A stretch of DNA of 31,927 bases from Clostridiales bacterium UBA7044 (GCA_002493965.1 DLAP01000012.1:1-31927), one strand, 5' to 3'. Counted from the stretch's first letter, positions 16,299 through 23,328 are shown. Notes: a model not told the origin generated them from the sequence alone. Made by a program: numbers and translations.

Positions 16299-17360
16299 AT
16301 GCTGTATCACACCACAAATCCCCATGGGGGGGACATTTACGGCGGAGACGTCCAGCTGGATTTCTCCGCCAACACCAACCCATATGGAACGCCCCAGGCG
16401 GTTCTGGATGCCATGGCCGCCGCTTTGCCCCGGGCACATCAGTACCCCGATCCCTATTGCCGGGAGCTGGTGAAGGCGATCTCGGAATTTGAATCCGTGC
16501 CCAAAGACTGGATTCTCTGCGGCAGCGGCGCGGCGGAACTGATTTATTCTTACTGTGAAGCCCTCCAGCCCCGGCGGGCCATGGAACTTGCTCCCACCTT
16601 TTCGGAGTACTCCCTGGCACTGGAACAGAGGGGTTGCCAGGTGGAGCGGCATACCCTGGAAAAGCAGAATCAGTTTGCGCTGACAGAGGCATTCCTTCCG
16701 GTGCTGGAGCACAGCCGCCCTGATGCGCTGCTGCTCTGCAATCCAAATAACCCCACCGGTCAGGTGATTGCTCAGCCGCTGCTGGAAAAAATCCTGGCCG
16801 TGTGTGAAAAACAGAGCACCAGCCTTTTTGTAGATGAATGCTTCCTGGATTTGTCCAATGATGGTGTGAGCCTGAAATCCCATCTGGGCGAACATCTGAA
16901 TCTTTTCATTCTGAAGGCCTTTACCAAGAGCTATGGCATGGCGGGGGTACGGCTGGGCTATTGCCTTTGCTCCAACCGTGAGCTGCTTCAGAAAATGGCC
17001 CACACCGTTCCTCCATGGAATGTGTCCACCTTGGCCCAGGCGGCGGGGGTGGCGGCGCTCCAGGAGCGTGCATTTTTGCAGAAAACCAGGACGCTGATCT
17101 CTGCGGAGCGGCAATGGCTGCAAGGCCAGCTGGAAGAGCTGGGTTTCTGGGTTTGCCCCTCCGGGGTAAATTACCTGCTGTTCCAAGGAAGACAGGACCT
17201 GCATCAACGGCTGAGAGAACGGGGAATCGCCATCCGTGATTGTCGCAACTACCATGGCCTGGAGGCCGGATGGTATCGGGTGGCGGTGCGGCTTCATGAA
17301 GAAAACGAACGTCTGATTGCGGCAGTGAAAGAGGTGTGCGCATGGCAAAGAACATCATGA
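16299..17360 (+). CDS. cobD: L-threonine-O-3-phosphate decarboxylase
   Basis: A 353-residue PLP enzyme of the histidinol-phosphate aminotransferase fold. It makes (R)-1-amino-2-propanol phosphate for the nucleotide loop. Family signs are HGGDIYG with LDFSANTNPYG at the N-terminus, NPNNPTGQ for substrate/cofactor binding, and the PLP lysine in TKSYGMAGVRLGY (Lys210). HisC proper is the alternative, but HGG, the flanking cbiB and cbiP and the B12 operon decide for CobD. The long Cys/His-rich C-terminal extension seen in some CobD proteins is absent. It overlaps cbiP. Confidence 0.94.
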   Translation: MLYHTTNPHGGDIYGGDVQLDFSANTNPYGTPQAVLDAMAAALPRAHQYPDPYCRELVKAISEFESVPKDWILCGSGAAELIYSYCEALQPRRAMELAPTFSEYSLALEQRGCQVERHTLEKQNQFALTEAFLPVLEHSRPDALLLCNPNNPTGQVIAQPLLEKILAVCEKQSTSLFVDECFLDLSNDGVSLKSHLGEHLNLFILKAFTKSYGMAGVRLGYCLCSNRELLQKMAHTVPPWNVSTLAQAAGVAALQERAFLQKTRTLISAERQWLQGQLEELGFWVCPSGVNYLLFQGRQDLHQRLRERGIAIRDCRNYHGLEAGWYRVAVRLHEENERLIAAVKEVCAWQRTS

Positions 17361-18805
17361 TTCAGGGCACCATGTCGGGTGCGGGCAAGAGCCTGCTGTG
17401 CGCGGGGCTGTGCCGCATTCTGAAACAGGACGGCTACCGGGTCGCGCCTTTCAAGAGCCAAAACATGGCCCTGAACTCCTTCATTACCAAGGACGGCGGC
17501 GAGATGGGCCGGGCGCAGGTGGTGCAGGCAGAGGCGGCGGGGATCGAACCGGATGTGCGGATGAACCCTGTCTTGCTGAAGCCCACCACCGATGTGGGCA
17601 GTCAGGTGATCGTTGCCGGGCAGGTGCAGGGCAATATGCATGCCATGGAGTATTACCGCAGGAAACGGGAATACATCCCTGCCATTCTGGATGCCTACAA
17701 CAGCCTGGCCCAGGAATATGACATCATCGTCATCGAAGGCGCGGGAAGTCCGGCGGAGATCAATCTGAAGCAGGACGACATTGTGAATATGGGCCTTGCG
17801 GGGCTGGTGGATGCGCCGGTACTGCTGGTGGGAGACATTGACCGGGGCGGGGTTTTTGCGCAGCTGTACGGAACGGTAGCTCTGCTGGAAGAAGAGGAGC
17901 GGACCAGAGTCAAGGGAACCGTCGTCAACAAGTTTCGGGGAGACCGCTCCATCCTGGAGCCGGGAATCCGCATCCTGGAGGACCTCTGCGGTGTCCCGGT
18001 GGCGGGGGTCATTCCCTATACCCACGTGGACATTGACGATGAGGACAGCCTCACCGAGCGCTTTGCCAGAACTGCGGATAGAAAGTGCATTGACATTGCA
18101 GTAATTCGGCTGCCCAGAATCTCCAATTTCACGGATTTCGCCCCCTTTGAGCGGTATGCAAATGGTTCGCTGCGCTATGTGGACAGGGTCGTGGATTTGC
18201 ACAGCCCGGACATGATTCTGCTCCCCGGCACGAAAAGCACCATTGCCGACCTGAAATGGCTTCGCCAATCGGGACTGGAGGCGGCCATTCTGAAAGCGGC
18301 TTCGGCGGGCACGCTGGTGTTCGGCATTTGCGGCGGGTACCAGATGCTGGGTCGCAACGTTTCCGACCCAGATCAGGTGGAGGCCGCGGGAACCACGGAA
18401 ATTCAAGGCCTGGGGCTGCTGGACATGGACACGGTTTTCCTTGGAGAAAAGGTACAGACCCAGGTTGCAGGTACCTTTGGCGGCGTGACCGGAATGCTGT
18501 CTGGCTTAAACGGTATGTCCTATACCGGCTACGAAATCCATATGGGCCGCAGCCAGGAGAAGCTGCTGCCTTTGCAGGGAAAGAGGAACGTCTACGGCAG
18601 CTACATCCATGGCATTTTTGACGCGCATGGGGTCAGTGATGAAATTCTCAGGGCCGTTTGCGTCCAAAAGGGCCTGGACTTCTCAGACCTGGGCGCGTTC
18701 GATGTACACGAGTACAAGGAGCGGCAATATGATCTGCTGGCAGATGCCGTTCGGGAAGGTCTCGATATGGCGCTTGTTTACCGTGTCATCAATCGGGAAG
18801 TATGA
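17342..18805 (+). CDS. cbiP: Adenosylcobyric acid synthase (glutamine-hydrolysing)
   Basis: A 487-residue protein that amidates the b, d, e and g side chains. ATG 17342 is preferred over the in-frame GTG at 17336, which is too close to SD GAGG (17331-17334). The N-terminal P-loop region IMIQGTMSGAGKSLLCAGL is followed by RVAPFKSQNMALNSF and ARVKGT-type segments; the amidotransferase domain has Cys330 in GICGGYQMLG and a His in GSYIHGIFD. Length fits CobQ/CbiP. It is the last complete B12 enzyme of the operon. Also called cobQ. Confidence 0.97.
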   Translation: MAKNIMIQGTMSGAGKSLLCAGLCRILKQDGYRVAPFKSQNMALNSFITKDGGEMGRAQVVQAEAAGIEPDVRMNPVLLKPTTDVGSQVIVAGQVQGNMHAMEYYRRKREYIPAILDAYNSLAQEYDIIVIEGAGSPAEINLKQDDIVNMGLAGLVDAPVLLVGDIDRGGVFAQLYGTVALLEEEERTRVKGTVVNKFRGDRSILEPGIRILEDLCGVPVAGVIPYTHVDIDDEDSLTERFARTADRKCIDIAVIRLPRISNFTDFAPFERYANGSLRYVDRVVDLHSPDMILLPGTKSTIADLKWLRQSGLEAAILKAASAGTLVFGICGGYQMLGRNVSDPDQVEAAGTTEIQGLGLLDMDTVFLGEKVQTQVAGTFGGVTGMLSGLNGMSYTGYEIHMGRSQEKLLPLQGKRNVYGSYIHGIFDAHGVSDEILRAVCVQKGLDFSDLGAFDVHEYKERQYDLLADAVREGLDMALVYRVINREV

Positions 18806-18825
18806 ATTGGGAGGGACGGAAACCC

Positions 18826-18942
18826 ATGAAACAAAACGACCATAGCTTTTTCCAGAACCGGGAGTGTAAATATTTTCCCTGCCACAAAAGGTCAGCGGAG
18901 GATTTTAACTGGCGGATCTTTTCTTCCAGCTGTGCGGTTTGA
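18826..18942 (+). pseudogene. Truncated cysteine-rich small-domain protein (B12-operon associated)
   Basis: A 38-codon frame with SD GGGAGGG starts 20 bases after cbiP. Its first 28 residues, including HSFFQNRECKYFPCHK and EDFN, match the beginning of the Cys-rich small-domain family often found at the end of cobalamin operons. Family members then continue with FNCLFCYCPLY and several more Cys residues to about 80-90 residues. Here, directly after FN, the sequence turns into an unrelated WRIFSSSCAV and stops. None of the other frames restores the Cys motifs. The gene is therefore judged broken by replacement of its 3' part rather than by a simple frameshift. The function of the intact family is not established; a role linked to cobalt or corrinoid handling is inferred only from context. 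Confidence 0.7.
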
Positions 18943-19113
18943 AAATTGGGAAATACATACAGTATTCCTCTAATTTCCAAACTTTCATCTGAAAGAAAAC
19001 CTATCGCCATCCGCTTTTGCCGATTTAATCAGAACTTCCCTAGAAGATTTCGCAAGTCGCAGAACTCTAAAATGATCTCCATATTCTGGATTTCAGGAAG
19101 GAGGAAACCGACA

Positions 19114-19416
19114 ATGGCTAAGAAACCCACCCTCAACCTGAGGTACTACAACCACGAGATTGACGATGATCTCCCTTATGTTGGGCAGCTCAAGCTCGAT
19201 AAGAAGACCGGCTACATCTACGATGAAGACGGTGATGTGGTAGACGAAGATAACTTGTACGAGGGTAAGATCGTACAAGACCGAGTGAACATCGAGCGTC
19301 ACCGTGACAGCGAGGTTCTTCCCGCCAGAGTCTATGAGAGGGCTTTGGCTCAGGATAAGATGATCTTGGGCGCTCTGAAATGTGCCAAGCTCCACGGATA
19401 TACCGGCGAAGAATAA
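19114..19416 (+). CDS. Small acidic protein of unknown function
   Basis: A 100-residue protein beginning MAKKPTLNLRYYNHEIDDD. ATG 19114 follows SD GGAGG (19100-19104); the longer open frame upstream has no SD and reads as non-protein-like sequence. The middle is strikingly rich in Asp/Glu and Tyr (GYIYDEDGDVVDEDNLYEGK), and the C-terminal third looks helical (ARVYERALAQDKMILGALKC). There is no signal peptide or membrane segment, and I do not recognise a family. It is followed 7 bases later by a terminator and is separated from the broken Cys-rich gene by about 170 bases without a convincing promoter. Confidence 0.8.
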   Translation: MAKKPTLNLRYYNHEIDDDLPYVGQLKLDKKTGYIYDEDGDVVDEDNLYEGKIVQDRVNIERHRDSEVLPARVYERALAQDKMILGALKCAKLHGYTGEE

Positions 19417-19423
19417 AAAAAGA

Positions 19424-19459
19424 AACACTCCCTACCAGTTACGGTAAGGAGTGTTTTTT
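19424..19459. terminator. Bidirectional terminator between the acidic-protein gene and ssrA
   Basis: A 13-bp stem with one mismatch pairs 19424-19436 with 19443-19455 around AGTTAC-type loop bases. T residues follow on the plus strand (19454-19459) and an A-rich run precedes it, giving a T tract on the minus strand too. It serves the plus-strand gene ending at 19416 and the minus-strand tmRNA ending at 19513. Confidence 0.88.
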
Positions 19460-19512
19460 GGTTTGGACAAGTATCGTTCCCCACACAAAGCGGGGTTCGG
19501 ATATGCGTCCAA

Positions 19513-19860
19513 TGGTGGAGACGGGGGGAATCGAACCCCCGTCCGAAGGCAACTTGGAAGGAACTTCTCCGGGCGCAGTTTGTTATTTACATTCCCTCAA
19601 CCCGCCGGGAACAAACACCCTTCGGGAATCAGTAGCTTCATAATGCATGGTGCGCGCAAAGCTTTGCGCACGCACGGTCTCCACTCAAATCACACCCGAG
19701 CCCGGTTCGTGGACCTTCCGGGGCGGATGGGCGCCTAATTAGGCAGCCAGGGCAACAGTTTTGTTGTCAGTTAAATTTAAAAAGTACCCGTTTTATCGTG
19801 GTCAGGCGCCACGGCCCGCTATTCCAGCCTCACTACCCCCGTCGAAACCAGTACGTCCCC
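19513..19860 (-). ncRNA. ssrA: Transfer-messenger RNA
   Basis: About 348 nt on the minus strand. The 5' end GGGGACG and the 3' end CGTCTCC-A-CCA form the tRNA-like acceptor stem; the 3' part contains the T arm with GGTTCGATTCC and the 5' part the ACTGGTTTCGACGGGGG signature. The tag reading frame ends at a TAA (19741-19739) and its last residues read NLTDNKTVALAA, with the AA end typical of proteolysis tags. I could not fix the resume codon with certainty because no Ala codon stands in frame at the usual place. It rescues stalled ribosomes together with SmpB, encoded upstream on the same strand. Confidence 0.96.
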
Positions 19861-19866
19861 ATAACT

Positions 19867-19895
19867 AAAGTAAGAAATGAGCGAATAGGTGTCAA
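19867..19895 (-). promoter_or_regulatory. Promoter of ssrA
   Basis: On the minus strand a perfect -35 TTGACA (19895-19890) and a -10 TACTTT (19872-19867) are spaced by 17 bases. The -10 box ends 6 bases before the first G of the tmRNA. Confidence 0.75.
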
Positions 19896-19900
19896 ATAAA

Positions 19901-19930
19901 GGCGGGATGGGAAATCATCCCGCCCTTTTT
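19901..19930. terminator. Terminator of the smpB-cyclophilin unit
   Basis: A perfect 9-bp stem GGCGGGATG (19901-19909) with CATCCCGCC (19916-19924) starts right after the minus-strand cyclophilin stop. On the minus strand it is followed by TTTATTT and on the plus strand by TTTTT, so it can work in both directions. It overlaps the region just upstream of the ssrA promoter. Confidence 0.85.
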
Positions 19931-19932
19931 GC

Positions 19933-20469
19933 TTAGAAACGGCCGTAGGGGTCGGGGAGCTTCTTGGGTTCGGGGTAGGTTTCGCCCTTACAGTCTACGG
20001 TGATGGAGACAATCTTTTGCTCCTGGATGGGCCGGTCAGCCGGGCCGGTCTTGGTAGCGGCAATGGCGTCCACCACATCCATGCCGGAAGTGACCTTGCC
20101 GAAGGCGGCGTACTGGCCGTCTAAATGCTTGGCGTCCTGATGCATGATGAAGAACTGGGAGCCGGCAGAGTTAGGAGACTGGCTTCTTGCCATGCTGAGA
20201 ACGCCCCGCTTGTGCTTTAAGTCGTTCTTAAAGCCGTTAAAGAAAAACTCACCTTTGATGCAGTAGCCGGGACCACCCATGCCGGTGCCTTCCGGGCAGC
20301 CGCCCTGGATCATAAAGCCAGGAATAACACGGTGAAAGATCAGGCCGTCATAGAAGTTGTGGCTGCACAGATCGATAAAGTTGTAAACACTCTGGGGCGC
20401 CTTGTCGGGGTACAGCTCGCCTTCAATGACGCCGCCGTTTTCCATGGTGATTTTAAATGTAGGGTTCAT
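19933..20469 (-). CDS. Cyclophilin-type peptidyl-prolyl isomerase
   Basis: A 178-residue cytoplasmic protein (no signal peptide) catalysing cis-trans isomerisation of prolyl bonds. It contains the cyclophilin core: PQSVYNFIDLC, FYDGLIFHRVIPGFMIQGG with the catalytic Arg, SMARSQSPNSAGSQFFI and YAAFGKVTSGMDVVD. It is slightly longer than a minimal bacterial cyclophilin, with a short C-terminal tail. The ATG lies within the end of smpB (4-base overlap), so the two genes form one unit. Confidence 0.95.
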   Translation of the reverse strand: MNPTFKITMENGGVIEGELYPDKAPQSVYNFIDLCSHNFYDGLIFHRVIPGFMIQGGCPEGTGMGGPGYCIKGEFFFNGFKNDLKHKRGVLSMARSQSPNSAGSQFFIMHQDAKHLDGQYAAFGKVTSGMDVVDAIAATKTGPADRPIQEQKIVSITVDCKGETYPEPKKLPDPYGRF

Positions 20470-20939
20470 CGGAATCTCTCCTTCATTGCCCGGTCGATCT
20501 GACGCTTGGCGTCCCGCTCGGCCGCGGCTTGTCGTTTGTCGTATAGTTTTTTACCTTTGCACAGGCCCACGTTGACCTTCACCCGGCTGCCCTTAAAATA
20601 TACGGACAGGGGAATCAGGGAATAGCCGTCCTGCTTGACCTTGCCGTAGAGCCGCATGATCTCTCGCTTGTGCATCAGCAGCCGCCGCACCCGGCGGGGA
20701 TCGGGGTTATACCGGTTTCCGTGGTCATAGGGGGAGATGTGCATCTGGTTTAAGAGAAGCTCGCCGTCCTTGATGCCGCACCAGGCGTCTTTCAGGTTTA
20801 ATGTGCCCGCCCGGATGGATTTGACCTCTGTGCCGGTCAGTTCGATGCCTGCCTCAAATTCCTCTTCCACGAAGTATTCGTGATAGGCTTCCCGGTTTCG
20901 GGCCATGACTTTGATACCTGCTTTTTCCAGACTGCTCAC
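20466..20939 (-). CDS. smpB: SsrA-binding protein SmpB
   Basis: A 157-residue or slightly shorter protein that binds tmRNA and takes it to stalled ribosomes. Motifs: ARNREAYHEYFVEE, GIELTGTEVKSIRAG, the DAW-CGIKDGELLLNQMHI region, SPYDHGNRYNPDPRR, and a basic tail GKKLYDKRQAAAERDAKRQ. The start is uncertain. GTG 20939 overlaps the SD AGGAGG (20944-20939); CTG 20930 has the ideal 8-base spacing; ATG 20906 lies too far away and would remove the GIKV strand that family members have. It is transcribed in the same direction as ssrA. Confidence 0.94.
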   Translation of the reverse strand: MSSLEKAGIKVMARNREAYHEYFVEEEFEAGIELTGTEVKSIRAGTLNLKDAWCGIKDGELLLNQMHISPYDHGNRYNPDPRRVRRLLMHKREIMRLYGKVKQDGYSLIPLSVYFKGSRVKVNVGLCKGKKLYDKRQAAAERDAKRQIDRAMKERFR

Positions 20940-20977
20940 CTCCTTGCGTACGTCTGTACAGAAAAGATGCTACAGTC

Positions 20978-20986
20978 ATTATACCA
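20978..20986 (-). promoter_or_regulatory. Extended -10 promoter of smpB
   Basis: On the minus strand TGG-TATAAT (20986-20978) gives a perfect -10 with the extended TGn element. No good -35 box lies 17 bases upstream; a TTGACA is present but only 7 bases away, which is too close to act with it. Confidence 0.55.
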
Positions 20987-21017
20987 TCATTGTCAAGAGG
21001 TTCATACCCGAAATGAT

Positions 21018-21680
21018 CTACGCTTCAAACAGAAATTTTTCCAGTTCTTCCGGGGTGTCAAAGGAAAAATCACACAGTCTTCTCATTTCGGTGAGGATCT
21101 TGGGGTATTGCTGCCGACCCCAGGCGGCAAAGGCGATGGGAACCCCGGCCTTGCTTGCCATTTCCCAGGCGGGCTTCATATCGTCTACCACCAAAAGCTC
21201 CCTGGGGCTTAGACTATATTTTTCCATAATGCTTTCCAGAGGGAAAGTGCTGGGCTTCCGTTTTTCCTCCGGCAGATCCCAGCCGTAAATATCGTCCGGG
21301 AGAATCCCAAAATGCTGGGTATAATCCCGGGTGATGTTTTGATTACAGGAGTGGGATACCACACAAATTAGGCCCTTTTCCTCCTTTTGCCGCCGTATGA
21401 CCTTCTCAATGCCAGGAAAGGGGAGGGGAATGCGAGTCTTGATGTATTCCTGCCAGCCCAGAAACTCATCCTCCATCTCCTGCTCGGTAAAGCCGTACCG
21501 CTGGCGGCACATATTGGCAAAGCCCAGGTTGCAGCAATCGTCTACATATTCCTGTAGTGTTACGGTTTTGCCGGGCCGCCATTGCGTAAGGATGTATTCA
21601 AAAAAAGGAAAATTGACGGTAGCCTCGCTCTGCACCACCGTATCGTCATGGTCAAGCACCAGACAGGGATATTTTAACAT
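21018..21680 (-). CDS. HAD-superfamily hydrolase
   Basis: A 220-residue phosphatase-like protein. ATG 21680 is chosen because SD GGGGTG lies 6 bases before it; the in-frame GTG at 21689 is part of that SD. HAD motif I is LVLDHDDTVV, motif II Ser is in VVSHSCNQN, the motif III Lys is in EEKRKPSTF and motif IV is VVDDMKPAWEMA. A helical cap lies between motifs I and II, as in the phosphoglycolate phosphatase/beta-phosphoglucomutase group. The substrate cannot be told. It has its own promoter and lies 78 bases upstream of smpB on the same strand. Confidence 0.88.
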   Translation of the reverse strand: MLKYPCLVLDHDDTVVQSEATVNFPFFEYILTQWRPGKTVTLQEYVDDCCNLGFANMCRQRYGFTEQEMEDEFLGWQEYIKTRIPLPFPGIEKVIRRQKEEKGLICVVSHSCNQNITRDYTQHFGILPDDIYGWDLPEEKRKPSTFPLESIMEKYSLSPRELLVVDDMKPAWEMASKAGVPIAFAAWGRQQYPKILTEMRRLCDFSFDTPEELEKFLFEA

Positions 21681-21712
21681 GATCTTCACCCCTTTTCACG
21701 ATTTCATAAGGA

Positions 21713-21741
21713 ATTATACCAGATTGCGAGGGCTTTCGCAA
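21713..21741 (-). promoter_or_regulatory. Promoter of the HAD hydrolase gene
   Basis: Minus-strand -35 TTGCGA (21741-21736) and -10 TATAAT (21718-21713) with an extended TGG, spaced by 17 bases. The -35 box is one arm of an inverted repeat TTGCGA-6-TCGCAA (21724-21741). Confidence 0.7.
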
Positions 21742-21755
21742 CCAGAATTTACCCC

Positions 21756-21784
21756 TTGCCAAATACAAACAAATGTACTATAAT
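21756..21784 (+). promoter_or_regulatory. Promoter of the 89-residue protein gene
   Basis: -35 TTGCCA (21756-21761) and a perfect -10 TATAAT (21779-21784) with a 17-base spacer, 25 bases before the ATG at 21810. It diverges from the HAD gene promoter, with 14 bases between the two -35 boxes. Confidence 0.78.
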
Positions 21785-21809
21785 AGAATCAAAAGGTGAG
21801 GTGAGAAAT

Positions 21810-22079
21810 ATGGAGGCCAGAGCTTGCCCGGTAGACGTGATTGCCGTATGCTCAGCGGACGGGGAACTGCGGCCCCTGCGGCTGCGGATTCCGGAAGCGG
21901 ATCAATCCCTGCTTCGGGTGGATATTGACGAGATTGTCAGCACCAATGAAGTGACGTTTGTGGGCAGGGAGGCGACCATATTTCTCTGCCGGGCCACCAT
22001 AGGACAGCAGCGGTGTTTTTTTGAACTGAAATATGTCCTGCGGAGCCATATTTGGTATTTGGTTCGGAGGATATGCTGA
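21810..22079 (+). CDS. Small protein of unknown function
   Basis: An 89-residue protein starting MEARACPVDVIAVCSADGEL at ATG 21810, with an AGGTGAGG SD. An upstream in-frame ATG at 21756 lies inside the promoter and is excluded. The sequence alternates hydrophobic and charged residues, suggesting a compact beta fold: RPLRLRIPEADQ, VDIDEIVSTNEVTFVG, FFELKYVLRSHIWYLVRR. There is no signal peptide. Similar short proteins seem common in clostridia but I cannot name a family. It is followed 77 bases later by a NUDIX gene. Confidence 0.78.
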   Translation: MEARACPVDVIAVCSADGELRPLRLRIPEADQSLLRVDIDEIVSTNEVTFVGREATIFLCRATIGQQRCFFELKYVLRSHIWYLVRRIC

Positions 22080-22156
22080 CAAAAAATTGTGGTGGAAATG
22101 TTCATATTTTTGAGGTAAAATAATTGAATCAGAAAGAAAACGAGGAGGCAGAGAAA

Positions 22157-22624
22157 ATGTCCATCGTGACCTTTTATAACTGCGATCCCAAGGACGCACC
22201 CAAAACCACCATGCCCGCCCATTTGGGGGCCAATGCCGTGATTACCTGCAAAGGAAAGCTCCTGCTGGAGCGCCGCCGGGATTCCGATACCTGGGGCCTC
22301 GTCGGTGGAGGCTGCAAGAAAACGGAAACCGGGCTCCAGGCCATTGTTCGGGAAACCTATGAGGAGCTGGGACTTCGGATCCCCAAGGAACGGTTCCAAA
22401 AGCTGGCGGTCTATGATAATCCCGGCCGCATTGCCGCCTTCCGGGACGGAAGCATCTGGCGGATGGTGATTGTGGTCTACGCCCTGGAACTGGAAGAGGA
22501 GCCGGAAATGCGAATCAGTGCGGAGTCCAGGGAACTGCGGTTCTTTACCAAAGAGGAGGTTACTGCTCTGGAGATCCCTGTGACCCACCGGGATATTGTG
22601 GAGGAACAGTTCCTGGGCCGATAA
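22157..22624 (+). CDS. NUDIX hydrolase
   Basis: A 155-residue protein. ATG 22157 follows SD GAGGAGG (22142-22148); the longer frame starting with TTG 22124 lacks an SD. The NUDIX box is complete: GGCKKTETGLQAIVRETYEE followed by LGL fits Gx5Ex7REUxEExGU. The N-terminal part carries HLGANAVITCKGKLLLERR and WGLVGGG. It would hydrolyse a nucleoside diphosphate linked to another moiety; the substrate is unknown. It is the last gene before the OLE RNA region. Confidence 0.92.
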   Translation: MSIVTFYNCDPKDAPKTTMPAHLGANAVITCKGKLLLERRRDSDTWGLVGGGCKKTETGLQAIVRETYEELGLRIPKERFQKLAVYDNPGRIAAFRDGSIWRMVIVVYALELEEEPEMRISAESRELRFFTKEEVTALEIPVTHRDIVEEQFLGR

Positions 22625-22635
22625 TAAATATGCAA

Positions 22636-22667
22636 AATATACAAAGTTTTTTTAATACTTGTATATT
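22636..22667 (+). repeat. Inverted repeat over the OLE RNA promoter
   Basis: AATATACAA (22636-22644) and TTGTATATT (22659-22667) are perfect inverted copies separated by 14 bases. The right arm contains the putative -35 box. It could be an operator or an AT-rich hairpin ending the NUDIX transcript. Confidence 0.5.
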
Positions 22668-22687
22668 CATCAAAAGTATGTTAAGAT
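22659..22687 (+). promoter_or_regulatory. Putative promoter of OLE RNA
   Basis: -35 TTGTAT (22659-22664), 17-base spacer, and -10 TAAGAT (22682-22687) preceded by an extended TGT element. The start would fall near 22694. The boxes are moderate matches. Confidence 0.55.
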
Positions 22688-22691
22688 ATTC

Positions 22692-23328
22692 CCTGACGGC
22701 GCAGTATCCTAGTCAGAGTGACCATTTTCCAGGAAGGGCCTAAAAATCCTTTGAAGGGCACATCGATGAAGTCCCTGGTGTCTGCTTTTTACGCCCAGTT
22801 TAGGGTGGATGCTGGGGGTTAAGGATCCCGGGCGCGCGGCAATGGCATGGCGCATACGACCCGGTTTCCGTGGAGACTTGAACCTTGTGCGACGACGGAT
22901 AAAACCTCGGAATGAGGCTCGATCGCGTACGAATCAAGTATGAACCTGCAAGGCGGTGCACAGAATCGTGTGCTGTGTGCAGTGTAGCCTGCCTTGAGTG
23001 AGTATGCGGGGAAGGAAGACCAGGCTGCTGGAAGCTATGGCCATAGCTTCTGCGGTTATCGCTTTCAGAAACCATACTTGCAAAAGAGGCTAAGACTATG
23101 ACTCATTCTGCCGTGGAAAACACCTAGGCTGTCTGAAAAGGGCAGGCAGGGGATTGCGGTACGGTCTAAGTGGCAATCGGGTAGCCAGGACTCGGCAACA
23201 CCTGGAAGGACAGATTAAATGGAAACGGCCTGTGCGGCAACGGCAGGTTCTGTTCGGTGAAAGACAACCCGACCTAAGCCGTAAGATTTATCCTGCCTGC
23301 TGCCGTCTATTTATAAAAAGCAGGATTG
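22692..23328 (+). ncRNA. OLE RNA (ornate large extremophilic RNA)
   Basis: About 640 bases without a credible gene but full of helices lie between the NUDIX gene and a small membrane-protein gene. Support for OLE: the length (the family is around 600 nt), the downstream OapA-like gene starting 21 bases later, and the order OLE-oapA-dxs-tlyA-nadK-argR-recN, which reproduces the published OLE locus. Visible helices include a 20-base palindrome at 23031-23050 (GAAGCTATGG and its complement) and a closing 3' hairpin ATCCTGC (23290-23296) with GCAGGAT (23320-23326). OLE forms a membrane-associated ribonucleoprotein with OapA and has been linked to stress tolerance. It lacks RNase P, tmRNA, rRNA and SRP signatures. 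The exact ends are estimates. Confidence 0.82.

Noticed and set aside
18789..19010. A 73-codon minus-strand gene next to the broken Cys-rich gene
   Set aside because: It has no SD and its second half is antisense to the Cys-rich start and the cbiP end; at most its first half is a gene remnant, which is reported as part of a finding.
20978..20996. TTGACA and TATAAT on the minus strand as a standard promoter pair for smpB
   Set aside because: They are only 7 bases apart; the TATAAT with its extended TGG element is kept, the TTGACA is not counted as its -35.
22692..23328. RNase P RNA as the identity of the structured region before oapA
   Set aside because: The GAGGAAAGTCC and ACAGAA-type core motifs of RNase P RNA are missing, and the flanking genes match the OLE locus.
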